From contig NZ_OY776223.1 of assembly GCF_963675395.1 (NCBI RefSeq), positions 868,001 to 932,000 on the forward strand: DNA of 64,000 nucleotides, in the 5' to 3' direction. Below the pieces are notes generated by a model. That model did no database searches, was not told the DNA's origin, and worked only from the letters and a program-made list of their open reading frames with translations. Source of the stretch: an uncultured Vibrio sp. (GTDB lineage Bacteria > Pseudomonadota > Gammaproteobacteria > Enterobacterales > Vibrionaceae). This document shows positions 28,540 through 39,000 of this stretch, piece after piece. The position numbers and the translations under genes were made by a program. How positions within the stretch are numbered: the stretch's first letter is position 1; every line of letters starts with the position of its first letter.

Positions 28540-30244
28540 GCAGGTTTTTATTAAATATTTTAATCAGTTCCACCGCCTGGCTAGGTGGTGTTTGTACTTC
28601 TATTACCAGTGTACCTTGGCCATTCTCAAAGTGATTGGAGACTAGTGCCTGATACTGTTCTAACGTTTTGGGCTGTTGGTAACTCAAGCCAAATTGTTTT
28701 GCTGCATGTTCAAACTGATAACCATGAGGCATTTGGTAATAGGTCTGGCGATGTTCCTGTGGCACAGGGAGAATATCAAATATGGCACCGCCGTCATTAT
28801 TGGTAATAACGATAACAGCAGGCCGCTTCGCATGAGTAAATAGCGACAGGGAGTTGAGATCGTACAACGCGGATGTATCACCAATATAAACCAGTAATGG
28901 ATTGTCATGAGAGCGCTGTACGCCAGATGCCGTAGCCAGAACCCCATCGATACCAGAAGCCCCACGATTGGAAAACACTTCACAATCGCTTAAGCGACCG
29001 AACATATCGACTAAACGAACAAACAGGCTGTTGCCAAGAAAGACGTCTACACTTTGCGCTCTGTCTTCAACATCAACTGCCAAAGCAACTTCATTTAAAT
29101 CAAAGGATAATGTGCTTAAAAATGAGTGTCTAATGTGCTGGCTGATTTGCTCAACATCTGTTTTTAGCTGGTTTGCCCATCCAGACTCAATTGAATTGAC
29201 AGCAGAGACACGTTCCAGCCAACTTTTTGGCGACTCAACCCAATGCAATTGAGGTAAATGGCTTTGGTTATTTCGGACTGGGCGCTGGGAAATATACCAA
29301 TAGTCAATTTCTCGCTCTTCAACTCCCCGGGTAACCTGAGTTTCAATCCATTGATTCAATCGCTTCGAAATTATACGGCTGCCGAACTGGACAATCAGAT
29401 CACACCGTTCAAGCTGCTGGGCCAGTTTCGGCACAGGCAGCCACAAATCGTAATGCGCCCATTCCGAGCTAACGCCACTTTGTGGATCAGCCAATACTGG
29501 CCAACCCATTTTTTGAGCAAATGAAAGCGCAGCTTGAGATTCTTCTAAAGAAAGGCAGCCGATAATCACCAACCCTTTCTTGTGGGCGAATGACGGTATG
29601 TCGCTGACAGCTAAAGGAGCAAAACGTTGAGTATACCTCCGGTCACTCTCTCGCCAAACATCAACAGAACTGAGGTAATCTTGATATTGGCTTTTACAAC
29701 CATTGGAATAAAGTGGTTCAGGGAAAGCACAGTTAATATGTACTGCACTTCCTTCTCGTTGCTGGGTAAACATCACTTCATCAATAGAGGTGAGCAGCCA
29801 ATTAAGCGGCGTACTTGCCGTAGGGCTGGGTAGATTCAAGCAAGCAGATACGTGCTGAGAGAAAATTCCCAATTGATTGATGGCCTGATTCGCGCCGCAG
29901 CCAACCAGTTCAATCGGACGATCTGCAGTCAACAGCACCAGCTGCTCACCGGTTAACTTTGCTTCCGCAACCGCAGGTAATAAGTTAGCCACAGCCGTAC
30001 CCGATGTCACGATGACCACTACCGGACTTTGGCTTGCTTTTGCTAAGCCTAAAGCCATAAAGCCTAAGCCACGCTCATCAAAATGGGTATGAATGGTAAA
30101 ATTAGGATTATCAGCGGCTTCTAGCGTTAACGGCGTTGATCGTGAGCCAGGTGCAATGCACACATGCTCAACACCAAATCGATGCAGCTCTATCAGTAGT
30201 GTTTCAGACCAAATGCGATTCAATACGGCTTGATCATGACTCAT
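28526..30244 (-). CDS. menD: SEPHCHC synthase
   Basis: A 572-residue ThDP-dependent enzyme joining 2-oxoglutarate to isochorismate. The N-terminal [13 protein letters not shown] contains the MenD substrate arginine, the glutamate for ThDP is in [21 protein letters not shown] helices, and the ThDP/Mg motif is [12 protein letters not shown]. The length is close to E. coli MenD. The start overlaps menF by the ATGA arrangement. Confidence 0.94.
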   Translation of the reverse strand: MSHDQAVLNRIWSETLLIELHRFGVEHVCIAPGSRSTPLTLEAADNPNFTIHTHFDERGLGFMALGLAKASQSPVVVIVTSGTAVANLLPAVAEAKLTGEQLVLLTADRPIELVGCGANQAINQLGIFSQHVSACLNLPSPTASTPLNWLLTSIDEVMFTQQREGSAVHINCAFPEPLYSNGCKSQYQDYLSSVDVWRESDRRYTQRFAPLAVSDIPSFAHKKGLVIIGCLSLEESQAALSFAQKMGWPVLADPQSGVSSEWAHYDLWLPVPKLAQQLERCDLIVQFGSRIISKRLNQWIETQVTRGVEEREIDYWYISQRPVRNNQSHLPQLHWVESPKSWLERVSAVNSIESGWANQLKTDVEQISQHIRHSFLSTLSFDLNEVALAVDVEDRAQSVDVFLGNSLFVRLVDMFGRLSDCEVFSNRGASGIDGVLATASGVQRSHDNPLLVYIGDTSALYDLNSLSLFTHAKRPAVIVITNNDGGAIFDILPVPQEHRQTYYQMPHGYQFEHAAKQFGLSYQQPKTLEQYQALVSNHFENGQGTLVIEVQTPPSQAVELIKIFNKNLHAKF

Positions 30245-31548
30245 GATGCCACTCCAAGTGGCGGGTGATCGGAAATAAGCGTTAGTAAAGTCGACATTTT
30301 CTTATCCAGTTCGGCCCATTCATGCTCTGCAACTGAGCCCGGCACAATACCTGCGCCAGCAAACAGCTGTACTTGGTCTCCGAGCACCAGAGCACTTCTT
30401 ATTGCAACACAAAACTCCGCGCGTTCGTGACTTATGTATCCCATTGAGCCAGCATACCAGCCTCGTGCAAACGGCTCATTTTCTAGGATAAACTGCATAG
30501 ACTCTTTGCGAGGCAAACCAGCGACGGCCGCCGTGGGTTGCAACGCGGAAAGCAGTTGTACACCATTGATATCAGCCTTCAAGCTTGCATGGATATTGCG
30601 CTTAAGGTGTTGTACTTTTCTCAGCCGTACTAAGCGAGGCTCTGCTTCCACGTCTACCGAATCGGAATGAGGAGATAAGCGATCGACAATGTCATCAACA
30701 ACATACTGATTTTCCTTGAGGTTTTTTACGTCTTCGGATAACCAGTTGGCCAGTTCCATATCATGGGTCGCATTATCCCCACGACCAATCGTGCCAGCCA
30801 AAGCTTCAGTATAAAGTTCACGACCAATACGCGAATAGAGACGCTCTGGTGTAGATCCCATAAAGCTGTGTTTACGATCCAGGCTGAACAGAAAATGGAA
30901 ACTATGATGATTTTGGCTAGCGCTTGCTTTGAGCAATTGCGCCGCACTCAACTCATTATCGAGGTGAAGCGTGGAGCGACGAGCCAGAACAACCTTTTTG
31001 AAGTCATTGTTCTCGATACCATTCAACACGTTTTCAACCAGATCGTTCCACTCAGGCTGAGTCGGAGTATGCTCAATTAACCGAATATGGGTGGAAATTG
31101 GCGTTAAGGCTGAGACATCACAAGCTAACTTATGTAATCCTGCCAAAGTACGTGATTTATCTTCAGCAATATTCACCGCCAAAGACCATTGCTCATCAAA
31201 GCGAATCAATTCAATCTGAGGCAGGAAGAAAAAAGATGGCATACAGCGACGATTTTTTTCATGCAGACCGTCAAAAGAGCGCCCACCCCAAACTCGCTGT
31301 CCCTCCCCCAGAATCGTATAAGCTGAACCTGGGTCGACAAAAGAATGTAGTTGTCCTAGCGCGACGACTTCTTCACGAGTATCACGGGATTGCCAATAAA
31401 ACTTGGGAAAAAGTGGTTGCGCATCAAGCCAATCAATCAATGAAAAGTGTGGTTTCTCGCCGAGAGGTTCAACCAAACGTATTGGATTGCCTTGTATTTT
31501 TTGAACTCGCTTGATAATTCTTTGTACGGCTTGATGGAACTGTGACAA
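30241..31548 (-). CDS. menF: Isochorismate synthase
   Basis: 435 residues of the chorismate-binding family. The C-terminal domain contains KVVLARRSTL, FMGSTPERLY, EALAGTIGRG and the AGLPRKES...YAGSMGYI block, all typical of isochorismate synthases. The start is TTG 31548, with GAGGT five to six bases upstream; no better ATG exists. It is the first gene of the menaquinone operon, and the 217-base gap to alaA holds the divergent promoters. Confidence 0.93.
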   Translation of the reverse strand: MSQFHQAVQRIIKRVQKIQGNPIRLVEPLGEKPHFSLIDWLDAQPLFPKFYWQSRDTREEVVALGQLHSFVDPGSAYTILGEGQRVWGGRSFDGLHEKNRRCMPSFFFLPQIELIRFDEQWSLAVNIAEDKSRTLAGLHKLACDVSALTPISTHIRLIEHTPTQPEWNDLVENVLNGIENNDFKKVVLARRSTLHLDNELSAAQLLKASASQNHHSFHFLFSLDRKHSFMGSTPERLYSRIGRELYTEALAGTIGRGDNATHDMELANWLSEDVKNLKENQYVVDDIVDRLSPHSDSVDVEAEPRLVRLRKVQHLKRNIHASLKADINGVQLLSALQPTAAVAGLPRKESMQFILENEPFARGWYAGSMGYISHERAEFCVAIRSALVLGDQVQLFAGAGIVPGSVAEHEWAELDKKMSTLLTLISDHPPLGVAS

Positions 31549-31765
31549 ATCAACCTCGTAGTATGTGAGGATAAAGGGTAACTTATGGCTACTCTAAGTT
31601 TAGACCCAAAGCAAATCAAGGCTGTATGCGATCTTTTGCAATATCGCGAAACAGCAAACGTGTAAAACGCACCTGCAAACAGATAATTTTACAGATACAT
31701 ATTCTATTGAATTACAAATTATTGTATTTTAATAAAGAAATTAACGAATTTTTAGGAATTAAACA

Positions 31766-32980
31766 ATGCAAAATATCGGGATGTCGTCAAAACTCGATAA
31801 TGTCTGCTACGACATTAGGGGTCCTGTACTCAAACATGCTAAGCGCATGGAAGAAGAAGGGCATAAAATCCTAAAACTAAACATTGGTAACCCCGCCCCA
31901 TTTGGTTTTGACGCCCCTGATGAGATTTTAGTCGATGTCATCCGAAATCTGCCAACTTCTCAAGGCTACTGCGATTCCAAAGGCATCTACTCAGCTCGAA
32001 AAGCCGTCGTTCAACATTATCAACGTAAAGGCATTCGCTCTCTGGACGTAGAGGACGTCTATGTGGGCAATGGTGTGTCCGAGTTGATTATGATGTCGAT
32101 GCAGGCACTGTTAAACAACGGTGAAGAACTGCTTATCCCAGCACCTGACTACCCATTATGGACGGCCTCTGTGGCACTGTCCGGTGGTAAGCCTGTGCAC
32201 TATCTTTGTGACGAGGAATCAGACTGGTACCCGGACTTAGAAGATATCAAGAGTAAAATCACTCCTAAGACCCGCGGTATCGTACTGATCAACCCGAACA
32301 ACCCAACGGGCGCTGTCTATAGTCGCGATTTTCTGCTTGAGTTCATTGAAATTGCCCGTCAGCACAAACTGATCATTTTTGCCGACGAAATCTACGATAA
32401 AGTCCTTTATGACGGTGCGACACACACCTCCGTCGCGACACTGACTGAAGACGTACTGGTCATGACCTTCAATGGGTTATCGAAAGCGTACCGCGTCTGT
32501 GGTTTCCGTGGTGGTTGGATGTTCCTTACGGGGCCTAAACACCTGGCGCAAGGCTATGTGAAAGGTTTAGAGCTGCTTTCGTCAATGCGTTTGTGTGCAA
32601 ACGTGCCAATGCAGCACGCTATCCAGACCGCACTGGGTGGCTACCAGAGTATCAATGAACTGATTTTGCCTGGTGGTCGTCTGCTCGAGCAACGAAATCG
32701 CGCTTATGAACTGATCACGCAAATCCCAGGGGTATCGTGCGTTAAGCCGAAAGGTGCAATGTATCTGTTCCCGAAAATTGATACCAAGATGTACAACATC
32801 AAAAACGACCAGCAAATGGTACTGGACTTCCTCAAACAAGAAAAAGTCCTTCTGGTTCAGGGCACCGGTTTTAACTGGCCAAAACCGGATCACTTCCGGA
32901 TTGTGACGCTACCACACGTTGAAGATCTTGAAACGGCAATTGGTCGCTTCGAACGTTTCTTAACGACCTATAGCCAGTAA
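31766..32980 (+). CDS. alaA: Alanine transaminase (glutamate-pyruvate aminotransferase) AlaA/YfbQ
   Basis: 404 residues, fold type I PLP aminotransferase. Key motifs are VYVGNGVSELIMMSMQALL, INPNNPTGAVYS, FADEIYDKVLYDG and the lysine loop TFNGLSKAYRVCGFRGGW. It interconverts pyruvate and alanine with glutamate. In E. coli yfbQ is directly followed by yfbR, and the same order is kept here, which identifies the broken gene next door. Confidence 0.94.
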   Translation: MQNIGMSSKLDNVCYDIRGPVLKHAKRMEEEGHKILKLNIGNPAPFGFDAPDEILVDVIRNLPTSQGYCDSKGIYSARKAVVQHYQRKGIRSLDVEDVYVGNGVSELIMMSMQALLNNGEELLIPAPDYPLWTASVALSGGKPVHYLCDEESDWYPDLEDIKSKITPKTRGIVLINPNNPTGAVYSRDFLLEFIEIARQHKLIIFADEIYDKVLYDGATHTSVATLTEDVLVMTFNGLSKAYRVCGFRGGWMFLTGPKHLAQGYVKGLELLSSMRLCANVPMQHAIQTALGGYQSINELILPGGRLLEQRNRAYELITQIPGVSCVKPKGAMYLFPKIDTKMYNIKNDQQMVLDFLKQEKVLLVQGTGFNWPKPDHFRIVTLPHVEDLETAIGRFERFLTTYSQ

Positions 32981-33070
32981 TGAATCACTGGTAGTAATTA
33001 GTACTGATCTCTCATATGCTTAGAGGAACTCCTAGTGAGTTCCTTTTTTACACCAGAAACGGAGAAAGCT

Positions 33071-33304
33071 ATGAAAGAGAGCCATTTTTTCGCCCACTTG
33101 GCAAGAATGAAGCTGATCCAACGCTGGCCTTTAATGCGTTCTGTGTCCACTGAAAACGTATCGGAACACAGCCTTCAAGTCGCTTTTGTCGCTCACGCGC
33201 TCGCTTTGATAAAAAACAAAAAATTCTCTGGGAATCTCAACCCAGACCGAATTGCACTGCTCGCAATGTATCACGACTCAAGCGAAGTCCTTACCGGGGA
33301 TTAG
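33071..33304 (+). pseudogene. yfbR: 5' fragment of yfbR (dNMP 5'-nucleotidase), cut by the island
   Basis: 77 codons from the ATG at 33071 (GGAG seven bases upstream; an in-frame GTG at 33035 is less likely) match the N-terminal half of YfbR: RW at 17-18, EHS metal His, and [11 protein letters not shown] with the intact HD pair. The frame then meets TAG formed by the island end. It stops right after Asp77, a substrate-recognition residue in the E. coli enzyme. The C-terminal part, including the last metal-binding Asp, is 25.7 kb away. It is probably inactive alone. Confidence 0.93.
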
Positions 33305-33310
33305 TTCTGA
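33296..33310 (+). repeat. Left island junction with terminal repeat
   Basis: GGGGA of the yfbR target (33296-33300) is followed by TTAGTTCTGA (33301-33310). The latter is repeated in inverse orientation at 59052-59061 with one mismatch. The target pentamer corresponds to GGTGA at the right end. Confidence 0.65.
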
Positions 33311-33471
33311 AATTTTTTTTCCGTAAAATTTAAACTTAGTTCGTTTAACTACATTTATTTACAAAAATCTTTGCGCATACTCAATTGTTGAACTAACTTA
33401 ATACACATATCAGCTTATTTCGCAATCTAACTAGCCTTTACATTAAATAAAAAGCATATGGGTAATAAGAC

Positions 33472-34068
33472 ATGAATAAGAATGAAAGCACGTTTCTAGC
33501 TTGGATAACTAGGATGTCTCTAATAGAGCGTTGGGCCCTAATGCATTCCTTTCAGTCAGAGAATATTTCGGAGCATAGCCATCAAGTTGCTGTCATTGCT
33601 CACTTGTTAGCTGTAATACGGAATAAAAGGTACGGTGGAAATCTAATACCAGAAAAGGCCGCGACTGTGGCTATTTACCATGAAGTGTCAGAGACATTGG
33701 TTCAAGATATCAATCATAAAACCAAATATTCAAATCCAGAAATTACCTCGGCAGTCAAAGCCTTAGAAGATTTAGCAGAACAAAAGTGCCTTAACACCTT
33801 ACCAGATGATTTAAAAGGTGAGTTTGAAGACCTACTAGTTCAGAAAAGAGTTGACCCAGAATATAAAGCTATAGTCAAAGCTGCTGACATTTTACAGGCC
33901 TATATCAAGGCGCTAAATGAATTGAGATTCAACAATGATGAATTTCACCACGTTAAAGATGGATTAGAGGATCGCATTGAAGAGCTATCTAATTCGATGC
34001 CGGAGGTTAAGGACTTCCTAAACCTATTCATTGGTAGTTGCACTACAACTCTTGATGGAATTGCATAG
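33472..34068 (+). CDS. Island-borne YfbR-like HD-domain protein with HE in place of HD
   Basis: 198 residues, full length for YfbR. Compared with E. coli YfbR it keeps RW (20-21), the metal His in SEHSHQV (H35), Glu74, Asp79 and the distal metal Asp in KAADILQAY (D139). The diagnostic HD pair reads His70-Glu71 (IYHEVSE). It diverges strongly from the native fragment beside it. It is the first gene of the island and sits directly downstream of the interrupted gene in the same direction, so it is likely a substitute dNMP phosphatase. Glu can bind metal, so activity is possible but unproven; an altered specificity is the alternative. Confidence 0.85.
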   Translation: MNKNESTFLAWITRMSLIERWALMHSFQSENISEHSHQVAVIAHLLAVIRNKRYGGNLIPEKAATVAIYHEVSETLVQDINHKTKYSNPEITSAVKALEDLAEQKCLNTLPDDLKGEFEDLLVQKRVDPEYKAIVKAADILQAYIKALNELRFNNDEFHHVKDGLEDRIEELSNSMPEVKDFLNLFIGSCTTTLDGIA

Positions 34069-34118
34069 TCACCCTTATGAGTCCATGACACTCGATTACT
34101 TCTCTAGAAGGATTGCCA

Positions 34119-35972
34119 ATGAAAACTCTACTAGCAATAGTTGATGATATTTATAGAGCAACAGTCAATAGAGCTGATAAATATGCATTAGAGCGCCTAA
34201 AAGAGTTTCTAAAAGATGAGGAACTTATAGACATTCAGGCGATGGATTTCAACGATAAAAAATTCACGCAGTTTATAAGCTATATTTCAACAAGAAGAAG
34301 TAAGAAACAAACTTACAATTCAACTACAGCATGTAGGCGATTACTCAATGAGTACAATACAGATCATAACGTATTTAAATCTAGTCCAATACATTGGAAT
34401 GTTGCCCCAAAACCGACACCTAAGCACTTTGAGCCATTATCACAAGAAAGACTAGATACTCTAAGAAATAAGGTAAAATTGAGCATTCAGGAAAGCTACA
34501 AAAAAGAGCAAATCGTACAGAATGCAATTAAGAAAGGAAAAGCATCAACCAAAACAGGTAAAGATTTCCGGAACCCAAAAAAGAAAGAGACTCACCATAA
34601 ACCACCATTTAACAAATGGACATTGAGCTTAAATGAAGCGCTGGCAACATTATATTCATACTATCCAGACTACCCTTTCCGTGCTGACCTTCGATCCAGC
34701 TACGACCCTCCTAAAGGCATAGATTATGACGAGATGAAAAACTCTCTGGTGACTATGCTTAAAAGGATGTCAGTTCAAAAGATAAGGACTTATTGTTCAT
34801 TTATCAAAGGTGAAGAGGATTATATTTCGTCGGCTGAATTATTATCTTATCTGTACCCAGATGAACTGGAGGTAACAATTATAAAAATTGGTATTAGTCT
34901 AGAAACCGGATGGACGAAAGATATCATCGAAAGAATAGATGCTGATGATTACTTGTATGATCCGATCCCTATGGATGGAGATTGGGCATTTGTGATGGCA
35001 AATAAAGTTAAAGGGGCAAACTCAAAACAATCACCTTTTAGCGAACAAAGAATTATGCTTCAACCTAGCAATATGACCGATCCATATAGTGCCTATAGTC
35101 TAATCAATTTGTTGAAATCAAGAACGGCTCGATTAAGGACTGGCGAGATGTATGAAGAATATAAAAAGACAATAGGAAATACCCCACTCTCAGTTCATTT
35201 TAATCAAGTTTCGAGAAACGTTACAGTTGCGCACCCAGCTTTGAGAGATCGCAAAAACAAAAGTACGGTCAACGCGGCAAGGCAGACGCTAAAGAAAAAG
35301 CTAATAAAAACTTTTGGGTTTGATGTGGATTTTAGAGTTTTACGCCCAACAAAGCTTTATATCGATGAAAAAGAAAAAAATTTGCCTCTAGCTCTACAGG
35401 TGACTCTATTTGGGCACTCAATATCATCAATTACTGATGGCTATAAAGAAACACCACCTTTTACACAAATCAGAAAGGACAAACTTGCAGCCGAATTAAA
35501 CGAAATCGAGAAAAGTATTTCTGATGGTTCTTTTAAAGGGAGTCTGATACCGCTCAAGGAAAATAAATCAATACAGAATCGTATTATCAATATTTTTACC
35601 AATCATTCAGGCGAATCACCTTTAGCTACATGTACTGATCCTTATCACCCAGACTGGAAACCTGAGCTAAAAGGCATACGACAAGATAAACCATGCAAGA
35701 CATTTAATAAGTGTTTATTGTGCTCCCAGTCCTCTGTTTTTTGTGACAACATACCATTTATTGTCGATAGAAAAATTTATCTCGACCAAAAGAAAGGCTC
35801 TATGGTGGAAGAGCAATTCTATAAGCACTATGAAGACGAATATGATGCTATAAGTGAGATCCTTGATGCTTATCCATATAAAGAGGAAATATTAGAAGCA
35901 GAACTAAGGTGTGCTAAGGAAGGCTTTTTACTTCCACCAATAATTTCGGAGCTTGGTGTATGGGATTACTAA
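34119..35972 (+). CDS. Divergent tyrosine recombinase (first gene of the island recombination operon)
   Basis: 617 residues from ATG 34119 (AAGGA six bases upstream). Recombinase features lie between residues ~240 and 460: TGWTKDIIERID at the box I position without the usual Arg, FRVLRPTKLYI at box II, and LFGHSISSITDGYK with the GH and terminal Tyr. The C-terminal ~120 residues hold a Cys cluster (CTDPYHPDW, CKTFNKCLLC, VFC), a probable zinc-binding domain. The missing box I Arg suggests a structural or regulatory role within a recombinase complex. It overlaps the next gene by 13 bases. Confidence 0.75.
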   Translation: MKTLLAIVDDIYRATVNRADKYALERLKEFLKDEELIDIQAMDFNDKKFTQFISYISTRRSKKQTYNSTTACRRLLNEYNTDHNVFKSSPIHWNVAPKPTPKHFEPLSQERLDTLRNKVKLSIQESYKKEQIVQNAIKKGKASTKTGKDFRNPKKKETHHKPPFNKWTLSLNEALATLYSYYPDYPFRADLRSSYDPPKGIDYDEMKNSLVTMLKRMSVQKIRTYCSFIKGEEDYISSAELLSYLYPDELEVTIIKIGISLETGWTKDIIERIDADDYLYDPIPMDGDWAFVMANKVKGANSKQSPFSEQRIMLQPSNMTDPYSAYSLINLLKSRTARLRTGEMYEEYKKTIGNTPLSVHFNQVSRNVTVAHPALRDRKNKSTVNAARQTLKKKLIKTFGFDVDFRVLRPTKLYIDEKEKNLPLALQVTLFGHSISSITDGYKETPPFTQIRKDKLAAELNEIEKSISDGSFKGSLIPLKENKSIQNRIINIFTNHSGESPLATCTDPYHPDWKPELKGIRQDKPCKTFNKCLLCSQSSVFCDNIPFIVDRKIYLDQKKGSMVEEQFYKHYEDEYDAISEILDAYPYKEEILEAELRCAKEGFLLPPIISELGVWDY

Positions 35973-37903
35973 TACTGCGCGATCTAGACTTATCACGTGA
36001 TTTTAAAATTGATGATGACAACTATTTTTACAGTGCTAGATGGAATATTCAGGTTGATCAAACTGAATCGTTTACTATCAATTTTTCGAGGCTTAATACT
36101 GATGGTAATGATGAGAATTTCAAAGATTTAATCACCTTCGTGAGAATGTTAACCTACTACTCATTTCCCAACAAAGTAAACCGTTCTATTAAAAGTTGGT
36201 ATACTACTCAAACAAGATATTCAGGGATAGTTAGTTTTGCGAATAAATATTTAATAAAAAATGGATTGATATCAAAAAACCTAATTAAACTCTTTGATGT
36301 AAAAACTTTTAATAAAGAAATTGACTTACTTACATCCAAAATAAAAAGAAAAGAAAGAGGAGCTGCAACTAATTTAGGGCAATTAGTCACCACCATTGAT
36401 CTATGGTTACTATTATCTGAGAAAGAGTATTTACCCGAAGAGTACTGTTTAAAAATAAAACATGAAAACATTATTTCTAAAAAGAAAAGAAAAGAGATAG
36501 CACGTCTTATAGAAAGTGAGTTAAACACATGGAGTCCAATTGAAGGTCATGTAATAGAACAAGCTTATAAATATGCAAAAAAATACATCTACGAATATTC
36601 AGAAACTATTATACGGTGTCACGAAATAATTCGAAACCGTCCAAGAATCAGCGGAAAAAATTTAGCTCCGATCAGAAAGGATGGAATGACAAAAGATATA
36701 TTCATCGAATTAGAAAACATGAATATTCCCGAAAAAAGAAAAGGAGAAAAATTATTTAAACTTGAAGCGGTCACAACACAAGTAAAAAGTTTAGGATATA
36801 AGTCTGGTTGGCAAGACCGAACTCAAATACATATTAAAGGAGTTCGCCCTGAAGTGATTGAGCTAAAAAGAGCATGTTTATTTATAATCGGCCTTTTTAC
36901 TGGCCTACGCCGTCGTGAAATCGCCCATCTAAAAGCCAGTCCAGCCTATATAAGAAATGGTGATACATATCTTGACATTATCAGGTTTAAGACCTCGGAT
37001 GATCCAAATGATGAAGGCGAGGAAGACTCAATCCCAGTTCCTCCTATTGTAGCTGATGCTGTAAATTGTTTAATATTATTATTCAAAGATCAACGAGAAT
37101 CCTTGAATAGTGATTATCTAATTACTGTTGATTACGTAACTAGGAAAGATTTTGAAAGAATTCAAATACGGACTGTAACTAAGGATATTAGGCGTTTTAT
37201 TTTCTCAGCCACAGGGTATGATTCTGCTCATCCTCACAGGCTTAGAAAAACTATAGCTTGGTTACTCATATCTCGGGGAGAAAAGAACCTTGAATTAATC
37301 AGGCAGTTGTTTGGTCATAAGTCATTTGGTATGACCTTGAGATATATATTAAGAAACCACCTTATGGTTGGTAGTGTAATAGAGCTATTAGAGCATAATT
37401 ACACTGAGGATTTAAAAGCGATTTTCACTGAAATTGAGAACGGTAATACTTCTGGAAAACTATCTCAGAAAATTAAAGATCGTATGAATACAAGGAAGTA
37501 TAAAGGACAATTATTGGTGACTATCCTTGAAGATTTCATCAATCAATGCCTATCATCAGGCATTCCGTTATTTATATCAATGATACCAATTGGAGGCTTC
37601 TGTCTTAAAGTTGGGGAGTCAAAAAAAATACCTCCATGCATGATTCGTACAGGAGGAGAAAAACCTGATATAGAGTTTTGTGATTATAAGAACTGTGAAC
37701 ATGTCATTTATGATGATGTAGCCTTAAAGAACATAGAGGCTCAAATAAAATATTTTAAAGTAAAGCTCTCCTATTTACCGGAATCATCTAGCGAAAATTT
37801 AGTTGCTTTCTATGAGCGTGAAATTTTGGAAAATGAAAACCTAATTTATCGCCTACAACGTAAAGGTAAAAATGACCAACTGTTCGAAAGTACTAGGTAT
37901 TGA
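35960..37903 (+). CDS. Tyrosine recombinase (second gene of the island operon)
   Basis: 647 residues. The catalytic boxes are intact: box I FTGLRRREIAHL (Arg ~312), box II HPHRLRKTIAWLL, and box III FGHKSFGMTLRYI with the GH and nucleophile Tyr. A C-terminal Cys motif (CMIRTGG, FCDYKNCEH) resembles that of the first recombinase. The N-terminal ~250 residues are family-specific and presumably bind the attachment arms. It is the best candidate for the strand-cleaving enzyme. Confidence 0.88.
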   Translation: MGLLILRDLDLSRDFKIDDDNYFYSARWNIQVDQTESFTINFSRLNTDGNDENFKDLITFVRMLTYYSFPNKVNRSIKSWYTTQTRYSGIVSFANKYLIKNGLISKNLIKLFDVKTFNKEIDLLTSKIKRKERGAATNLGQLVTTIDLWLLLSEKEYLPEEYCLKIKHENIISKKKRKEIARLIESELNTWSPIEGHVIEQAYKYAKKYIYEYSETIIRCHEIIRNRPRISGKNLAPIRKDGMTKDIFIELENMNIPEKRKGEKLFKLEAVTTQVKSLGYKSGWQDRTQIHIKGVRPEVIELKRACLFIIGLFTGLRRREIAHLKASPAYIRNGDTYLDIIRFKTSDDPNDEGEEDSIPVPPIVADAVNCLILLFKDQRESLNSDYLITVDYVTRKDFERIQIRTVTKDIRRFIFSATGYDSAHPHRLRKTIAWLLISRGEKNLELIRQLFGHKSFGMTLRYILRNHLMVGSVIELLEHNYTEDLKAIFTEIENGNTSGKLSQKIKDRMNTRKYKGQLLVTILEDFINQCLSSGIPLFISMIPIGGFCLKVGESKKIPPCMIRTGGEKPDIEFCDYKNCEHVIYDDVALKNIEAQIKYFKVKLSYLPESSSENLVAFYEREILENENLIYRLQRKGKNDQLFESTRY

Positions 37904-37905
37904 CT

Positions 37906-39000
37906 ATGTTTACTGAAAAAGAAATCAATAACACTATTAAATTACTAGAAAATAATGGGTCATTTACAGTTAAGAAGCTGGCCGACCACCTAGGTGTATC
38001 TAGAACATACCTCTACGACAATTTTGGTGACCTATTACCGGATAGAAGTGCTGATACAGAGAAAAAGATTGTTGATGCTATAAGAAAATTAAAAGCGATA
38101 ACATCAAGAAAAAAATTAAAAATAACCGAAGTAGCTGATGTTGCTGGTTTGACAAGGCAGTGCATATCACAAAGCTATAGCCATCTTATTCCTATTATTA
38201 AAGGGGATGAGCAACTTCCTGAAATAAACGATGATATTTTAATTTTAGAAAATAAAGTAAGCGAATTACAGTATCAGATCGACGACTTGAAAATAAAACA
38301 TAATAAAGAAATTTATGAAATAAAGAATAATGTTTTTTCACAATTTATGAAAAAAGACATTGACCATATGAAAGGTCAAGATTTAAGAGCCAACATAATT
38401 GACCTTCAATACAAAAATGATGAATATGTAAGTGTTAATAGAGATTTACTTAAGGATATATCTCAACTAAGAACTGAGAATTCAAATTTAATATCTAAAT
38501 GTGCTAAAGCCTCTAGTGGATGCGAAATCATTGCGACAATAGAGCCAGATTATAGTTCTATAAAACCTTCAATGGATCACCAACTAGTAATGGAGTTATT
38601 TTTTAAAGAGGAAAGAAAAAATATAGATATTGCTATTCCAGTGTGTAACGCTTCTAAACCAGATGAAATTATATTTTTTCAATCATTCCTCTGTGATCAC
38701 TCCAAAGAACTTCATCTCCCAACAGAAGGTAGAGTTGTTATAATAAAAAGTAACTTTCCTCTAAAGAGTTTGTTTGAAAAAATAGTCAAAGAAATTAATT
38801 CCAATACAATACATGCGGTATCAATCAAACCTGAAAACATAAGCCAAATTGAGCACGGATGCAGAAATAAATATAAAGCACTATATAATAAGGACTTTAT
38901 AGCGAAGTATTACGACCTAATCACATATCCAACATTAAATGATGGGTTTAGATCTATCACTACCATTAAACCAGAAGATCAATTATCGGTGGTTAATTAA
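37906..39000 (+). CDS. HTH plus coiled-coil protein of the recombination operon (TnpC-like role)
   Basis: 364 residues from ATG 37906, three bases after the previous stop; a TTG at 37900 would overlap it. Two HTH-like segments occur in the first 100 residues (FTVKKLADHLGVSRTYLYDNF and ITEVADVAGLTRQCISQSY), followed by a coiled coil at ~120-200 and a globular C-terminal domain I do not recognise. It sits between recombinases, as TnpC accompanies TnpA/TnpB in Tn554. A directionality or end-binding role is inferred. Confidence 0.7.
   Translation: MFTEKEINNTIKLLENNGSFTVKKLADHLGVSRTYLYDNFGDLLPDRSADTEKKIVDAIRKLKAITSRKKLKITEVADVAGLTRQCISQSYSHLIPIIKGDEQLPEINDDILILENKVSELQYQIDDLKIKHNKEIYEIKNNVFSQFMKKDIDHMKGQDLRANIIDLQYKNDEYVSVNRDLLKDISQLRTENSNLISKCAKASSGCEIIATIEPDYSSIKPSMDHQLVMELFFKEERKNIDIAIPVCNASKPDEIIFFQSFLCDHSKELHLPTEGRVVIIKSNFPLKSLFEKIVKEINSNTIHAVSIKPENISQIEHGCRNKYKALYNKDFIAKYYDLITYPTLNDGFRSITTIKPEDQLSVVN

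Noticed and set aside
33035..33070. Upstream GTG start for yfbR at 33035
   Set aside because: The ATG at 33071 matches the known YfbR N-terminus and has GGAG at the right distance.
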